This document shows positions 8,040 to 17,061 of a stretch of 64,000 bases of DNA, piece by piece. Source of the stretch: Mangrovimicrobium sp033283265. GTDB lineage: Bacteria > Pseudomonadota > Gammaproteobacteria > Pseudomonadales > Halieaceae. Each line of letters opens with the position of its first letter. Position 1 is the stretch's first letter. The position numbers and the translations under genes are program-made. Where the stretch lies: assembly GCA_033283265.1 (NCBI GenBank), contig JAWMQN010000001.1, positions 1,178,001 to 1,242,000 of the forward strand. Direction: 5' to 3'. The notes under the pieces were generated by a model. The model was not told the DNA's origin and made no database searches. It saw nothing but the letters and a program-made list of their open reading frames with translations.

Positions 8040-9494
8040 TCAGGCCTGCTCCCCCGCGGGGCGTTGCGCCGCATCCTCATCCAGCCAGGCGCGCACCTCG
8101 GCGAGCAGGGCGTTGCGTTCCTCGGCACTCAGGCGCGCGCCGCTGGCAGCCCTGCCACCGAGTACGAAGGGCAGCGAAGCCAGCCCGAGCAGCAGCAGGA
8201 TACCGATGCCGAACAGCAGCGGATCCGGGGCGGAACCATCACCGTCAGTGGCACCGGGTTGCGGGCCGCTTGCTGCCGGCGCTGCCGGTGCAGGCCGTTC
8301 ACCCTCGCCCGGGACGCTCTCCGCGGGCAGTTGCAGCTGTTTGAACTCGGCCATGGGCAGGGCGAAGATGCGGATGTCGTCGCCGCGCTCGGGGCGCAGG
8401 CCCACCGCATTGGCGACCAGTTCGCGCAGGGCCGCCAGGGTGTCCTCGCCGGTGGAGTCCGGCACCATCACGCTGACCGTGAGGCGCTCCACCGCACCGG
8501 TGCTTTTCACCACCTGCTCCACGCTCTTGCCGATCCTGTAGTCGTACTCGGTGGTCTCCGAGTAGAGCGGATTCTTGCTGTTGCCCGTGCCGCCCTCGCG
8601 CTCCCTGTCCTTGTACTGGCGCTGCACCCGGCTGCGCTCGAGCAGGCCCGCCTCGGGATTCTTCTCCGCCGGTTGGTAGCTCTCGCGGGTCACTTGCACC
8701 TGGTCGTAGCTGAGGGACACGTCGATATTGACCACCGCCTTGCCGGGGCCGAAGACCTGGTCGAGGATGCGCGCGGTTTTCACCCCGAGGTAGCGCTCCA
8801 TATCCTGCTTCTGCTCCAGCCGCGAGCCCATGCCCTCGTCGTCGTCGAAGCGGCTGCGGCTGAGCACCATGCCGGCCTCGTCGAGCAGGGTGACATTGCC
8901 TGGCTCCATGCCCTCCACAGCGGAGGCAACCAGCTCCTGGATGCCGCGCACCTGGTCGGCGGAAAGTTGCTCGCCGGGCTCCTGCAGCAGGGTGATGGAG
9001 GCCTTGGGGGCTTCCCTGGCCGCCTGGAAGAGCGCTTTTTCCGGCAATACCAGGTGCACGCGGGCGTAGCGGATCTCCTTCAGCCCGACCAGGGTGCGCG
9101 AGATTTCTCCCTGCAGGGCGCGCTGGTAATTGATCTTCTGGGCGAACTCGGTCATGCCGTAGTCGATGTCGTCGAACAGCTCGAAGCCCTCGCCACCGCC
9201 GATCGACAGCTTGCTGTCGGCCATGGTGACCTTGAGCTCCTCGGCCTGGCTGCTGTCCACCAGCACGGTCGAGCCGCCATCGGCCAGCTCGTAGGGGACT
9301 TTCCTTTCCTTGAGTTCGGCGATCACCTTGGCCGCGTCGGCCTGGTTGAGATCGCGGTAGATCGGCTGGTAGTCGACCCGGTTCAACCAGAGGTAGCCCG
9401 CCAGGCTGACGCCCAGCACGCCGAGTACGCCGAAGACCAGCGCCGCCCGCTGGCCGAGGTTCAGCTCGCTGAAGAGACTTGCATTCTGTGCCAT
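8040..9494 (-). CDS. fliF: Flagellar MS-ring protein FliF
   Basis: A 484-residue MS-ring protein, the inner-membrane base of the flagellum. It has two membrane helices (about residues 18-37 and 424-447) enclosing the periplasmic ring-building domains. Recognisable segments are YRDLNQADAAKVIAELKERKVPYEL, the FxxKINYQRALxGEISRTL region, and RVHLVLPEKALF. The cytoplasmic tail is short and ends with an amphipathic helix around LLAEVRAWLDED, which matches the position of the FliG-binding helix. It is somewhat shorter than the typical 550 residues. It is followed by the FliG-like gene after 5 bp. Confidence 0.95.
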   Translation of the reverse strand: MAQNASLFSELNLGQRAALVFGVLGVLGVSLAGYLWLNRVDYQPIYRDLNQADAAKVIAELKERKVPYELADGGSTVLVDSSQAEELKVTMADSKLSIGGGEGFELFDDIDYGMTEFAQKINYQRALQGEISRTLVGLKEIRYARVHLVLPEKALFQAAREAPKASITLLQEPGEQLSADQVRGIQELVASAVEGMEPGNVTLLDEAGMVLSRSRFDDDEGMGSRLEQKQDMERYLGVKTARILDQVFGPGKAVVNIDVSLSYDQVQVTRESYQPAEKNPEAGLLERSRVQRQYKDREREGGTGNSKNPLYSETTEYDYRIGKSVEQVVKSTGAVERLTVSVMVPDSTGEDTLAALRELVANAVGLRPERGDDIRIFALPMAEFKQLQLPAESVPGEGERPAPAAPAASGPQPGATDGDGSAPDPLLFGIGILLLLGLASLPFVLGGRAASGARLSAEERNALLAEVRAWLDEDAAQRPAGEQA

Positions 9495-9510
9495 GAAAAA
9501 CCGCCCGCCG

Positions 9511-9807
9511 TCAGATGTTCATGCGCATGACTTCCTGGAATCCTTCCAGGAGCCGGTTGCGGACCTGCACGGTCAGCTCGAAAGAGGTCTTGGCCTTGGA
9601 CAGCGCGATCATCACCTGGTGCAGGTTGTCCGCCTCGCCCAGCGCCAGCTGCTGCACCTGGTGCTCGGCGGCGTGCAGCTTGTCGTCGGTCTCGCGCACC
9701 TGGTTGGCCAGCCAGTCGGCGAAATCGGCCTGTTTGGCCTGTCCGCCCGGATTCGCCTGGGCCAGCTCAGGCAGCGCCTCGACGGCGGCAATAGGTGTCA
9801 CACTCAT
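9511..9807 (-). CDS. fliE: Flagellar MS-ring/rod adapter FliE
   Basis: A 98-residue protein with the family signature in its second half: LHQVMIALSKAKTSFELTVQVRNRLLEGFQEVMRM. FliE connects the MS ring and export gate to the proximal rod and is itself exported. Its ATG overlaps the flgC stop (TAATG). The flgB-flgC-fliE order is the standard rod-gene order. Confidence 0.95.
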   Translation of the reverse strand: MSVTPIAAVEALPELAQANPGGQAKQADFADWLANQVRETDDKLHAAEHQVQQLALGEADNLHQVMIALSKAKTSFELTVQVRNRLLEGFQEVMRMNI

Positions 9808-10220
9808 TATTTGTCACTCCCGATTTCCAGGGCCCGCATGGCCATGGTCTTGGCGGCGTTCATCACCCGCACGTTGGCTTCATAGGCGCGGGTCGCGGTC
9901 ATCATGTTGACCATCTCATCGACCGGGTTGATGTTCGGCATGGTGACGAAGCCCTGGGCATCCGCATCCGGGTGGCCGGGGCTGTAGACCGAGCGCGGCG
10001 GGCCGAACTTCTCCACCACGCGCACGTCTTCGACGCCGCGCAGCACACTGCCGAAGTCCACCGCGTCGGCCATCGCCACCGCCTCCAGCGGGCGGTAGAG
10101 ATCGCCGTTCACCCCGCGGGTGGTGTTGGCGTTAGCCAGGTTGTTGGCCACGGTTTCCATGCGCAGGCGCTGGAAATCCATGCCGGTGGCGCTGATCTCG
10201 AAAATCGCCGTGTAGTCCAT
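9807..10220 (-). CDS. flgC: Flagellar proximal rod protein FlgC
   Basis: A 137-residue rod protein with the flagellar rod N-terminal motif RMETVANNLANANTT (about residues 20-34) and the C-terminal helix NINPVDEMVNMMTATRAYEANVRVMNAAK. These terminal helices pack into the rod. Length matches the family. It overlaps flgB by one base and fliE by one base, which suggests translational coupling. Confidence 0.96.
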   Translation of the reverse strand: MDYTAIFEISATGMDFQRLRMETVANNLANANTTRGVNGDLYRPLEAVAMADAVDFGSVLRGVEDVRVVEKFGPPRSVYSPGHPDADAQGFVTMPNINPVDEMVNMMTATRAYEANVRVMNAAKTMAMRALEIGSDK

Positions 10221-10597
10221 CAGCCCTGCCCTCCCTTGATCGCCAGTTTCATGATGTCGCCCATGCGGTCCCGCGCGTTGAGCAGGGCCTCGTAGTGGGT
10301 GGTGTTGCGCACCAGCTGCACCATCTGCTGGTCGAGCAGCACGCTGGTCGGCAGCGGCTCCTGTTCCGGCGTGGCGTCGACCCGGTCCAGGGCGGCGCGG
10401 ATGCTGTCCTTGCCGGCGCCGGATTCCACCGCCGCCTGCACCTCCTGCATCACCGCCTCGAAGTTGACCCGCAGCGGCCGGTAGCCGCTGGTGTCCGAGT
10501 TGGCGATGTTGTTGGCGATGCTCTGGTGCACGCTCAGCGAGACATCCAGGGCCTTGCTCACCAGGTCGCTGGTAATACTGTCCAGGGGTCCGTTCAT
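10220..10597 (-). CDS. flgB: Flagellar proximal rod protein FlgB
   Basis: A 125-residue rod protein. The N-terminal motif is HQSIANNIANSDTSGYRPLRVNFE; the C-terminal half contains LVRNTTHYEALLNARDRMGDIMKLAI. Both are typical of FlgB, which with FlgC and FlgF builds the proximal rod. GGAGCAGAGC precedes the ATG. It is the first gene of the flgB-flgC-fliE rod block and follows flgI. Confidence 0.96.
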   Translation of the reverse strand: MNGPLDSITSDLVSKALDVSLSVHQSIANNIANSDTSGYRPLRVNFEAVMQEVQAAVESGAGKDSIRAALDRVDATPEQEPLPTSVLLDQQMVQLVRNTTHYEALLNARDRMGDIMKLAIKGGQG

Positions 10598-10606
10598 GCT
10601 CTGCTC

Positions 10607-11743
10607 CTACTGGATGATCAACTGGGCATGCAGGGCGCCGGCGGTCTTGATGCCCTGCAAAATGGTGATGACGTCGCGGGTGCTGGTCTTGATCTGGCGC
10701 AGCGCCGCGACCAGGTCGCTGATCGAGGTGCCCGAGGGCAGGTCGACCGCGGCGGCGACGCTCTCGTTGACGTCGATGGTGGTGTTGGGCACGACGATGG
10801 AGCGCACGCCGTTGTTCGAGCCGACGATGTTGAAATCGCCGAAATTCGGCTGTGACACGCTGTACTCGGTGGAGATGACCACCTTGATCTCGCCGTGGGA
10901 GATGGTCACGTCATTGATCTTCACGTCGCCGCCGGACACCACAGTGCCGGTGCGCTCGTTGATCACTACCCGGGCGACCTGGTCGGGGGTCAGCTCGACG
11001 TTCTCGATGGCGGTGATCAGGCCGACCAGGTCGAAGTCACCCGGCGGCACGCTGATGGCGATCTTGCCCGCGTGCAGGGCCCGCGCGCGGTTGTCGCCGA
11101 GGGCCTGGTTGAGGGCCACTTTCACCCGGTTGGCGGTGGTGAAGTCGGGGTCGTTGAGCAGCACGTTGACAGTGCCGTCGGCGGAGACCAGCTCGGTCAT
11201 GGTGCTGCGCTCGACCGAGGCGCCGTTGGGGACCACCCCCACGGTGGGATGATTCTTCTGCACCAGGTTGCCGTTGAAGTCGAAGGTGTAGCCGCCGACC
11301 GAGATCTGCCCCTGGGCCAGGGCGTAGATGCGGCCGTTGACTGCCTTCAGCGGCGTCATCAGCAACGTGCCGCCGACCAGGCTGCGGGCGTCGCCGAGGG
11401 AACTGACGCTGACGTCGACCTTGTCGCCCGGCTGGGCGAAGGGCGGCAGTTTGGCGGTGAGGATGACCGCCGCCACGTTGCGGCTGTTGACCTCGTCGGC
11501 GGAGACGTTGATGCCGAAGTCGGCGAGGGTGTTGGTGATCGACTGCATGGTCGCCTGGCTGCGCGGCGTATCCCCGGTGCCGGCCAGGCCGATGACGATG
11601 CCGTAGCCGACCAGTTCGTTGTCGCGGGCGCCCTCGATGCGCGCCAGCTCCTTGAGGCGGATCGCCGCGCCGGCCTGGGCGCAGAGCCCGCAAAGCAGCA
11701 GGCCGACCAGCGCCCGTTGAAAAATCCGGTATCCGATGTTCAC
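10607..11743 (-). CDS. flgI: Flagellar P-ring protein FlgI
   Basis: A 378-residue periplasmic protein. A signal peptide covers about the first 27 residues (ends AGAAIRL). Family motifs include DNELVGYGIVIGLAGTGD, RNVAAVILTAKLPPFAQPGD, and AVNGRIYALAQGQISVGGY. FlgI polymerises around the rod in the peptidoglycan layer as part of the LP-ring bushing. It starts with GTG at 11743 after GGGGGTGG. It lies directly after flgH (L ring). Confidence 0.97.
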   Translation of the reverse strand: MNIGYRIFQRALVGLLLCGLCAQAGAAIRLKELARIEGARDNELVGYGIVIGLAGTGDTPRSQATMQSITNTLADFGINVSADEVNSRNVAAVILTAKLPPFAQPGDKVDVSVSSLGDARSLVGGTLLMTPLKAVNGRIYALAQGQISVGGYTFDFNGNLVQKNHPTVGVVPNGASVERSTMTELVSADGTVNVLLNDPDFTTANRVKVALNQALGDNRARALHAGKIAISVPPGDFDLVGLITAIENVELTPDQVARVVINERTGTVVSGGDVKINDVTISHGEIKVVISTEYSVSQPNFGDFNIVGSNNGVRSIVVPNTTIDVNESVAAAVDLPSGTSISDLVAALRQIKTSTRDVITILQGIKTAGALHAQLIIQ

Positions 11744-11754
11744 GATGCCACCCC

Positions 11755-12348
11755 CTAAATCAGCCCGATCTTGCTGAGCGTGCGATACAGCCAGTTGCGT
11801 TTTTCGCCGTCGCCGTTGACGTCGTAGCCGTCGTACTCGATGCGCGCGTTGGCCAGCCGGCTGGAGAGCACCGAGTTGTTCGCGGCGACATCGATCGGCC
11901 GCACCAGCCCTTCCACGGTGATCAGCTGCTCCTTGCCGTTGACCACGATGCGCTGCTGGCCGGCAACGGCGAGATTGCCCACCGCGTCCAGCGACTGCAC
12001 GGTGACGGTCATGGTCGCCTGCAGGGCACCGGTGCGGCCGGTGGAATCGGCCGCGTTGCGGTCGACACCGAGTTCCAGCGTGCCCATCTCCGGTGAGCCG
12101 TTGCCCTGGTAGCCCGCCGACACGTCGTACTGGCGGTCGACGCTGCGGTCACTCTGCTGTCGCGCCACGGAGTTCTCGACGATCAGCAGCACCAGCGTGT
12201 CGCCCACCTGGTAGGCGCGCTTGTCGGCGACGAAGGACTGGAACTGCGCTTCGGAAAACAGGTTTTCCGCGCTCGCTCCCAACGGGCCCAGGAGCAGCGC
12301 GCACAGCGCCAGGCTCCCCGCCACCAATTTTCTGTTCCGGCAGTTCAT
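11755..12348 (-). CDS. flgH: Flagellar L-ring protein FlgH, apparently without lipobox
   Basis: A 197-residue L-ring protein. Family motifs visible are YQVGDTLVLLIVENSVARQQ, LEAVGNL-like QSLDAVGNLAVAGQQRIVVNGK, and GLVRPIDVAANNSVLSSRLANARIEY. FlgH forms the outer-membrane ring and is normally a lipoprotein. Here the hydrophobic N-terminus (SLALCALLLGPLGASAEN) has Leu rather than Gly/Ala/Ser before its Cys16, so lipidation looks unlikely and cleavage after ASA seems more probable. Start at 12348 has GGAGAG upstream, two bases after the flgA stop; an upstream frame to 12384 overlaps flgA. Confidence 0.94.
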   Translation of the reverse strand: MNCRNRKLVAGSLALCALLLGPLGASAENLFSEAQFQSFVADKRAYQVGDTLVLLIVENSVARQQSDRSVDRQYDVSAGYQGNGSPEMGTLELGVDRNAADSTGRTGALQATMTVTVQSLDAVGNLAVAGQQRIVVNGKEQLITVEGLVRPIDVAANNSVLSSRLANARIEYDGYDVNGDGEKRNWLYRTLSKIGLI

Positions 12349-12350
12349 GG

Positions 12351-13349
12351 TCACTCTCCCCCACTCGCTGATGCGTCCGCCCACTGGCTGCCGCGCTCGA
12401 TGGCCGCCAGGTTGCGATCCACGACGCGCGCCTGGAAACGCTCGTCGGAGCTTTTCGAACGCAGGTAAACCAGGTCGCCGACGAAGGCTGTTTCCAGCGC
12501 CGTGGCCACCGTCATGATCTGTACATCGCCAACCCGCGACACCACCCGGGTGTCCTCGCCGTAATCGATGGCGGGGGCGAGTTCCAGGTGATCGGCGGTG
12601 AGGATGTCGCCGGCCTGCATCGCCGCCACCAGGCGCTGGTCGGCGGCGGGAGCGGCGGGTTCGCCCCGGTCGGCCTCACCGATATCCCGCCAGCGCTCGG
12701 CAAAGGCCGCCCCGGCCGCGGCGTCGCGCACCTGCATGTCCGCCAGGGCCTGCCATACCAGTGTTTCGCCGCGCACCTCGAACCACAGCGCGGCGCGCTC
12801 CTCGCGGCCGCGAGATTCCATCACCAGCCACACCGGGGTGCGGCGGCCGAGCCCCTGCAGCGCGGAAAAATCGAAGTGGTAGGCGGTTTCCGGCCCGAGG
12901 GCGAGCGCGCGCTCCCCCACCAACAGGCTGAACTCGAGGTTGCGGTAACGCCCCGGCCAGGTCGCCTCGGCGTACTTGCGCAGCTCCAGCGCGGCGGCGG
13001 CCATGGCTTCCTGTGTCCGCCCGCTGTCGCGGGCAGCGGAAATGGCGACCGTATCCGGCACGACGATTTCCGCCCCGGCCAGCTCGGGCAAATCCGCCAG
13101 CAGCGCACGCAAGCGGGGGCCGGACACGCTCTCGCGATGGCGCAGTTGCCCGACCGGCACCTGCAGCGCCTGCAGGCTGCGCCGCTGCTCCCGCTGCGGG
13201 GCGATGACCCGCGCCAGCTTGCCCAGCTCGACGCGACCCTGCGCATCCGCCTCGATGCGCACGCGCGGGTACACCGAGACGAATACCGTCGGCGGCGCGG
13301 CGGCGGCCAGCAGCGGCAGCATCAGCAGGAGGACCAGGGCGCGGCGCAT
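12351..13349 (-). CDS. flgA: Flagellar P-ring assembly chaperone FlgA, long form
   Basis: A 332-residue secreted protein. A signal peptide covers about residues 1-18. The C-terminal part contains the SAF/FlgA domain with AAMQAGDILTADHLELAPAIDYGEDTRVVSRVGDVQIMTVATALETAFVGDLVYLRSKSS, which matches the FlgA pattern of G-I-----L-------G--V---G----. FlgA is the periplasmic chaperone for FlgI. Typical proteins have 220-240 residues; the N-terminal half here is longer and diverged. It lies between flgG and flgH. Confidence 0.87.
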   Translation of the reverse strand: MRRALVLLLMLPLLAAAAPPTVFVSVYPRVRIEADAQGRVELGKLARVIAPQREQRRSLQALQVPVGQLRHRESVSGPRLRALLADLPELAGAEIVVPDTVAISAARDSGRTQEAMAAAALELRKYAEATWPGRYRNLEFSLLVGERALALGPETAYHFDFSALQGLGRRTPVWLVMESRGREERAALWFEVRGETLVWQALADMQVRDAAAGAAFAERWRDIGEADRGEPAAPAADQRLVAAMQAGDILTADHLELAPAIDYGEDTRVVSRVGDVQIMTVATALETAFVGDLVYLRSKSSDERFQARVVDRNLAAIERGSQWADASASGGE

Positions 13350-13358
13350 GGTTGTGCC

Positions 13359-14135
13359 TCAGGAGCGCAGGTTGTTGTTGATGCGGAGCATTTCATCGGT
13401 GGCCCGGATCACCTGGGAGTTCACCTCGTAGGCGCGCTGGGTCACCACCAGGGTCATCATCTCCTCGACCATGTTGACGTTGGAGCCCTCGAGGAAGCCC
13501 TGGGCCAGGGTGCCGGTACCGTCCTCACCGGGGATCGAGTACATGGCGACACCGGATTCGTCGGTGGCCAGGTAGAGGTTGTCGCCAATCGCCTTCAGGC
13601 CGGTAGGGTTGAGGAAGTTGGCCAGCTCGATCTGGCCGATCTCCAGCAGTTCCTCCTCGCCGCTGATGCGCACCGAGACCAGGCCGGCGCTGTCGACATA
13701 GAGGTCGGTGGCATCCGGCGGTACCTGGATGTTGCCGGAGAGGCGCTCGCCGGAGACCGTGGCGAGATAGCCGTCGGCATCGATTTTCATCGCGCCATTG
13801 CGGCTGAAGGCGTATTCGCCATTGCCGAGGTCCACCTCGAAAAAGCCCATGCCGCGAATCGCCAGGTCCAGCGGGTTGTCGGTGCCACGCAGGTCGCCGA
13901 CGCTGAAATCCTTGTGCACGCTGGCCACGCCCGAACCCATGCCCACCTGCAGCACGCCGCTGGCGCGGTCGAGGGTGCTGGACGACGACACCTCGCGGTA
14001 GAGCAGGTCGTCGAAGGTGACCGTGCCGCGCTTGAAGGCGGTAGTGTTCATGTTCGCCAGGTTGTTGGAAACCGTGTCCAGCTGCGCCTGTTCCGCGTGC
14101 ATGCCGGTGGCGGCGATATACAGTGAATCCATCAT
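13359..14135 (-). CDS. flgG: Flagellar distal rod protein FlgG
   Basis: A 258-residue distal rod protein of standard length. It begins DSLYIAATGMHAEQAQLDTVSNNLANMNTTAFKRG and ends with GSNVNMVEEMMTLVVTQRAYEVNSQVIRATDEMLRINNNL, both near-consensus for FlgG. The central part has the IRGMGFFEVDLGNG...SRNGAM pattern. GAGGAG lies upstream of a tandem ATG-ATG start. It follows flgF, as in most flagellar clusters. Confidence 0.97.
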   Translation of the reverse strand: MMDSLYIAATGMHAEQAQLDTVSNNLANMNTTAFKRGTVTFDDLLYREVSSSSTLDRASGVLQVGMGSGVASVHKDFSVGDLRGTDNPLDLAIRGMGFFEVDLGNGEYAFSRNGAMKIDADGYLATVSGERLSGNIQVPPDATDLYVDSAGLVSVRISGEEELLEIGQIELANFLNPTGLKAIGDNLYLATDESGVAMYSIPGEDGTGTLAQGFLEGSNVNMVEEMMTLVVTQRAYEVNSQVIRATDEMLRINNNLRS

Positions 14136-14159
14136 CTGCGCTTACTCCTCGTTAACAAG

Positions 14160-14912
14160 CTACAAATCACCCAGTACGTTGATCGCCCGGTCGAGCATCT
14201 CGTCGTAACCGCGCAGCACGCGCTGGGAAGTCTCGAAGTGGCGGGTGGTCTCGACGATCTTGACCATCTCGTCCAGCGACTGGACGTTGGAACTCTCGAG
14301 GTAGCCCTGCTTGACTACGCCCTCGAAGCCCACCTGCGCCAGCACCCGGTCCGCGGGCAGGGCGAACAGCCCCCGGCCGAGGTAATCCAGTTCGCCGGCG
14401 CGATCGAAGTTGACCAGTTTCAGCCGGTATTCCGCGCTGTCGTCCTGGGTCACGATGCCCTCTTCATCGATGCTGAAGGGCCCGTTGCGCAGGTAGATCG
14501 CGCCGCCCTCGCCGAGCACCGGTTCGCCGGTAAGCAGCGTCAGCCGGCCCTGCTCGTCGAGCTTCAGGCCGCCCTTGCGGGTGTAGGCGCTGCTGCCGCC
14601 GGGGGTTTCCACCTGCAGGAAGCCCTCGCCCTTCAGGGCGATGTCGAAGGCGCTGCCGGAATACTTCAGCGCGCCCTGGCTCATGTCGCGGCTGATCTCG
14701 ATGCGCGGCAGGCCGATGAGGGCGTCGTTGACGCTGGCGGCGCTGCCCGGCGCGGCGCTGTTGGCCTGCAGGGCCTGCTGGAAGGTCGAGGTGGCGGTGA
14801 TCTCGCGCTTGTAGCCCTGGGTATTGATATTGGCCATGTTCTGCGAGACGGAACGCATCTGTTCCATGTCGTTGTTCAGCGCGCGGGACAGCGCGGTGAT
14901 GGCATCAGACAC
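14160..14912 (-). CDS. flgF: Flagellar proximal rod protein FlgF
   Basis: A 250-residue rod protein related to FlgG. The N-terminus has MRSVSQNMANINTQGYKREI; the middle has ALKGEGFLQVETPGGSSAYTRKGGLKLDEQG; the end has LESSNVQSLDEMVKIVETTRHFETSQRVLRGYDEMLDRAI. FlgF caps the proximal rod section. The GTG start at 14912 overlaps the end of flhA by 8 bp and has GGAGGTGCC upstream inside flhA. Confidence 0.93.
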   Translation of the reverse strand: MSDAITALSRALNNDMEQMRSVSQNMANINTQGYKREITATSTFQQALQANSAAPGSAASVNDALIGLPRIEISRDMSQGALKYSGSAFDIALKGEGFLQVETPGGSSAYTRKGGLKLDEQGRLTLLTGEPVLGEGGAIYLRNGPFSIDEEGIVTQDDSAEYRLKLVNFDRAGELDYLGRGLFALPADRVLAQVGFEGVVKQGYLESSNVQSLDEMVKIVETTRHFETSQRVLRGYDEMLDRAINVLGDL

Positions 14913-17061
14913 TGGCTGGCACCTCCTTTCCTGTTGGCTGCGATGCGCCCTCTGGCACTGCCTCGGGGCGCTGGCGGGCGCGGTTCATGCGGTCCCGCTC
15001 GAGGGTGTTGCGGTCGATCTTGATCACCCCCTGGGAGGCGATATTGATGGTGTTGGGAATCTCGGTCAGCGCCAGCACGGTGAGGTGCGGCAGGACGCGC
15101 TCGAGCATTTTCTTCACGTGGCGGCGCAGGCTGGAGGAACAGATCAGCACCGGTTGCAGGTTGTCGAGCATCATCTGCTCGCAGGCGCGGCCGAGTTCCG
15201 AGATCACCTGCTCGGAGGTGCGCGGGTCGACCAGCAGGGTGACCCCGGCGTCGCTGGCGCGCAGGCCGGTCTGGAAAATGTGCTCGATGGCAGGGTCGAA
15301 GCTGAGCACCCGCAGTTCGCCCTCGGCGCTGAGCAGGCTCTCGCAGATCGCCCGGCCGAGGTTCTGCCGCACCACCTCTATCAACTCCTGGGGGTCCTTG
15401 CTGCGCTTGCCCTGGTCGACGAGAGTCTCGAGGATGCTGCCGATATTGCGAATGGACACCTTCTCCGCCAGCAGGCCCTGCAGGACTTTCTGGATGTCGC
15501 TCAGGCTCATGGTGTTGGGCACCAGTTCCTCGTAGAGGCTGGCGTTGTTGCTGCGCACCCGCTTGAGCACCTGCTCGGTTTCGACCCGGGTGAGCATCTC
15601 CGGGGCGTGGCGGCGGATCACCTCGCTGAAGTGGGTGAACATCACCGTCACCGGGTCGACCACCGTGTAGCCGCTGGCGCGGGCCTCGCTGGCGAGCGCC
15701 GGCTCGATCCAGATCGACGGCAGGCCGTAGCTCGGGTCGAGGGTTTCGATACCCTGCAGTTTTTCCGCGCGGGCCGAGGCGCTGATCGCCAGCAGCTTGT
15801 CCGGGTGAATCTCGCCCCTGGCCACCCGCGCGTCGTAGACGCTGATCTGGTAGGCGATCTGCTCCAGCTTGGTGTCGTCGACCAGGCGCACGCTGGGGAA
15901 GACAAAGCCCATGTCCATGGCGTACTGCTTGCGGAAGGCCTTGATCTTCTCCATGAACAGGCCGTCCTGTTCGCCCAGGGCCGGCACCAGGTCGCTGCCC
16001 ACCGCGAGTTCGATGGGTTCGACGTTGATCTGGTCGTAGAGGTCCTGGTCGTCCACCGCGTCGTTGAGCAGTTCCTCCTCCTCCGTTTCCTCGTCGCGCA
16101 GGCCCTGGCGATAGGCGAAAAACGCGCCGGCCAGCACACAGGCCAGGATGATCAGCACCGGCAGCACCGGGATACCGGGTAGCAGCATCAGGCCGGCGAG
16201 GCCGAGGGCGAGCATCACCAGGGACTTCGGGTAGCGCGAGATCTGGTTGGTGATCTCCTCGCTGAGGTGGGCGTCGGTAGCCGCTCGGGTGACGATGATG
16301 CCAGTGGCGGTGGAGATCACCAGCGCCGGGATCTGGGTGACGATGCCGTCGCCGACGGTGAGCAGGGTGTAGGTTTCCAGCGCGTCACCCCAGCTCATGC
16401 CCTTCTGGGCGATGCCCACGGCCAGTCCGCCGACGATGTCGATGAGGATGATGATGATGCCGGCGATGGCGTCGCCCTTGACGAACTTGCTGGCGCCGTC
16501 CATCGAGCCGTAGAAGTTGCCCTCGCGCTCGACGGTCTTGCGCCGCTCGCGGGCTTCCTGTTCGTCGATGAGCCCCATGTTGAGGTCGGCGTCGATGCTC
16601 ATCTGCTTGCCGGGCATGCTGTCGAGGGTGAAGCGCGCGGCGACCTCCGCCACCCGCTGGGCACCGTTGGTGACCACCACGTACTGCACGACGATCAGGA
16701 TGAAGAACACCACCAGGCCGATCACGTAGTTGCCGCCGACCACGTAATTGCCCACCGCGTCGATGACGTGACCGGCATCGGCGTCGGCAAGGATCAGCCG
16801 CGTCGCCGCGATGTTGAGGGACAGCCGGAACAGGGTCGCCATCAGCAACAGCGAGGGGAAGGTGGAGAAGGTGATCGGCTTGTCCATGAAGAAGGTCAGC
16901 AGCAGGATCAGCAAGCCGAAGCTGAAATTCACCAGCAGCAGGAAATCCAGCAGGCCACTGGGGATCGGTGTGAACAGCACCAGCAGGATCCCCAGCATGG
17001 AGACCACCAGCACGACCTCACTGCGCGAGCCGAAAAACTGCTGTGCCAGCCCCTGGTTCAC
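14905..17061 (-). CDS. flhA: Flagellar export gate protein FlhA
   Basis: A 718-residue inner-membrane protein forming the export-gate nonamer. The first ~330 residues contain about eight membrane helices, with the FHIPEP-family motif TLFRLSLNIAATRLIL and the long cytoplasmic FHIPEP loop (DADLNMGLIDEQEARERR...GNFYGSMDGASKFVKGDAIAG). The cytoplasmic C-terminal domain (from about 350) contains YELVPNTMSLSDIQKVLQGLL-type sequence and binds chaperone-substrate complexes. GTG start in a GTGA overlap with flhB. Confidence 0.97.
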   Translation of the reverse strand: MNQGLAQQFFGSRSEVVLVVSMLGILLVLFTPIPSGLLDFLLLVNFSFGLLILLLTFFMDKPITFSTFPSLLLMATLFRLSLNIAATRLILADADAGHVIDAVGNYVVGGNYVIGLVVFFILIVVQYVVVTNGAQRVAEVAARFTLDSMPGKQMSIDADLNMGLIDEQEARERRKTVEREGNFYGSMDGASKFVKGDAIAGIIIILIDIVGGLAVGIAQKGMSWGDALETYTLLTVGDGIVTQIPALVISTATGIIVTRAATDAHLSEEITNQISRYPKSLVMLALGLAGLMLLPGIPVLPVLIILACVLAGAFFAYRQGLRDEETEEEELLNDAVDDQDLYDQINVEPIELAVGSDLVPALGEQDGLFMEKIKAFRKQYAMDMGFVFPSVRLVDDTKLEQIAYQISVYDARVARGEIHPDKLLAISASARAEKLQGIETLDPSYGLPSIWIEPALASEARASGYTVVDPVTVMFTHFSEVIRRHAPEMLTRVETEQVLKRVRSNNASLYEELVPNTMSLSDIQKVLQGLLAEKVSIRNIGSILETLVDQGKRSKDPQELIEVVRQNLGRAICESLLSAEGELRVLSFDPAIEHIFQTGLRASDAGVTLLVDPRTSEQVISELGRACEQMMLDNLQPVLICSSSLRRHVKKMLERVLPHLTVLALTEIPNTINIASQGVIKIDRNTLERDRMNRARQRPEAVPEGASQPTGKEVPASV

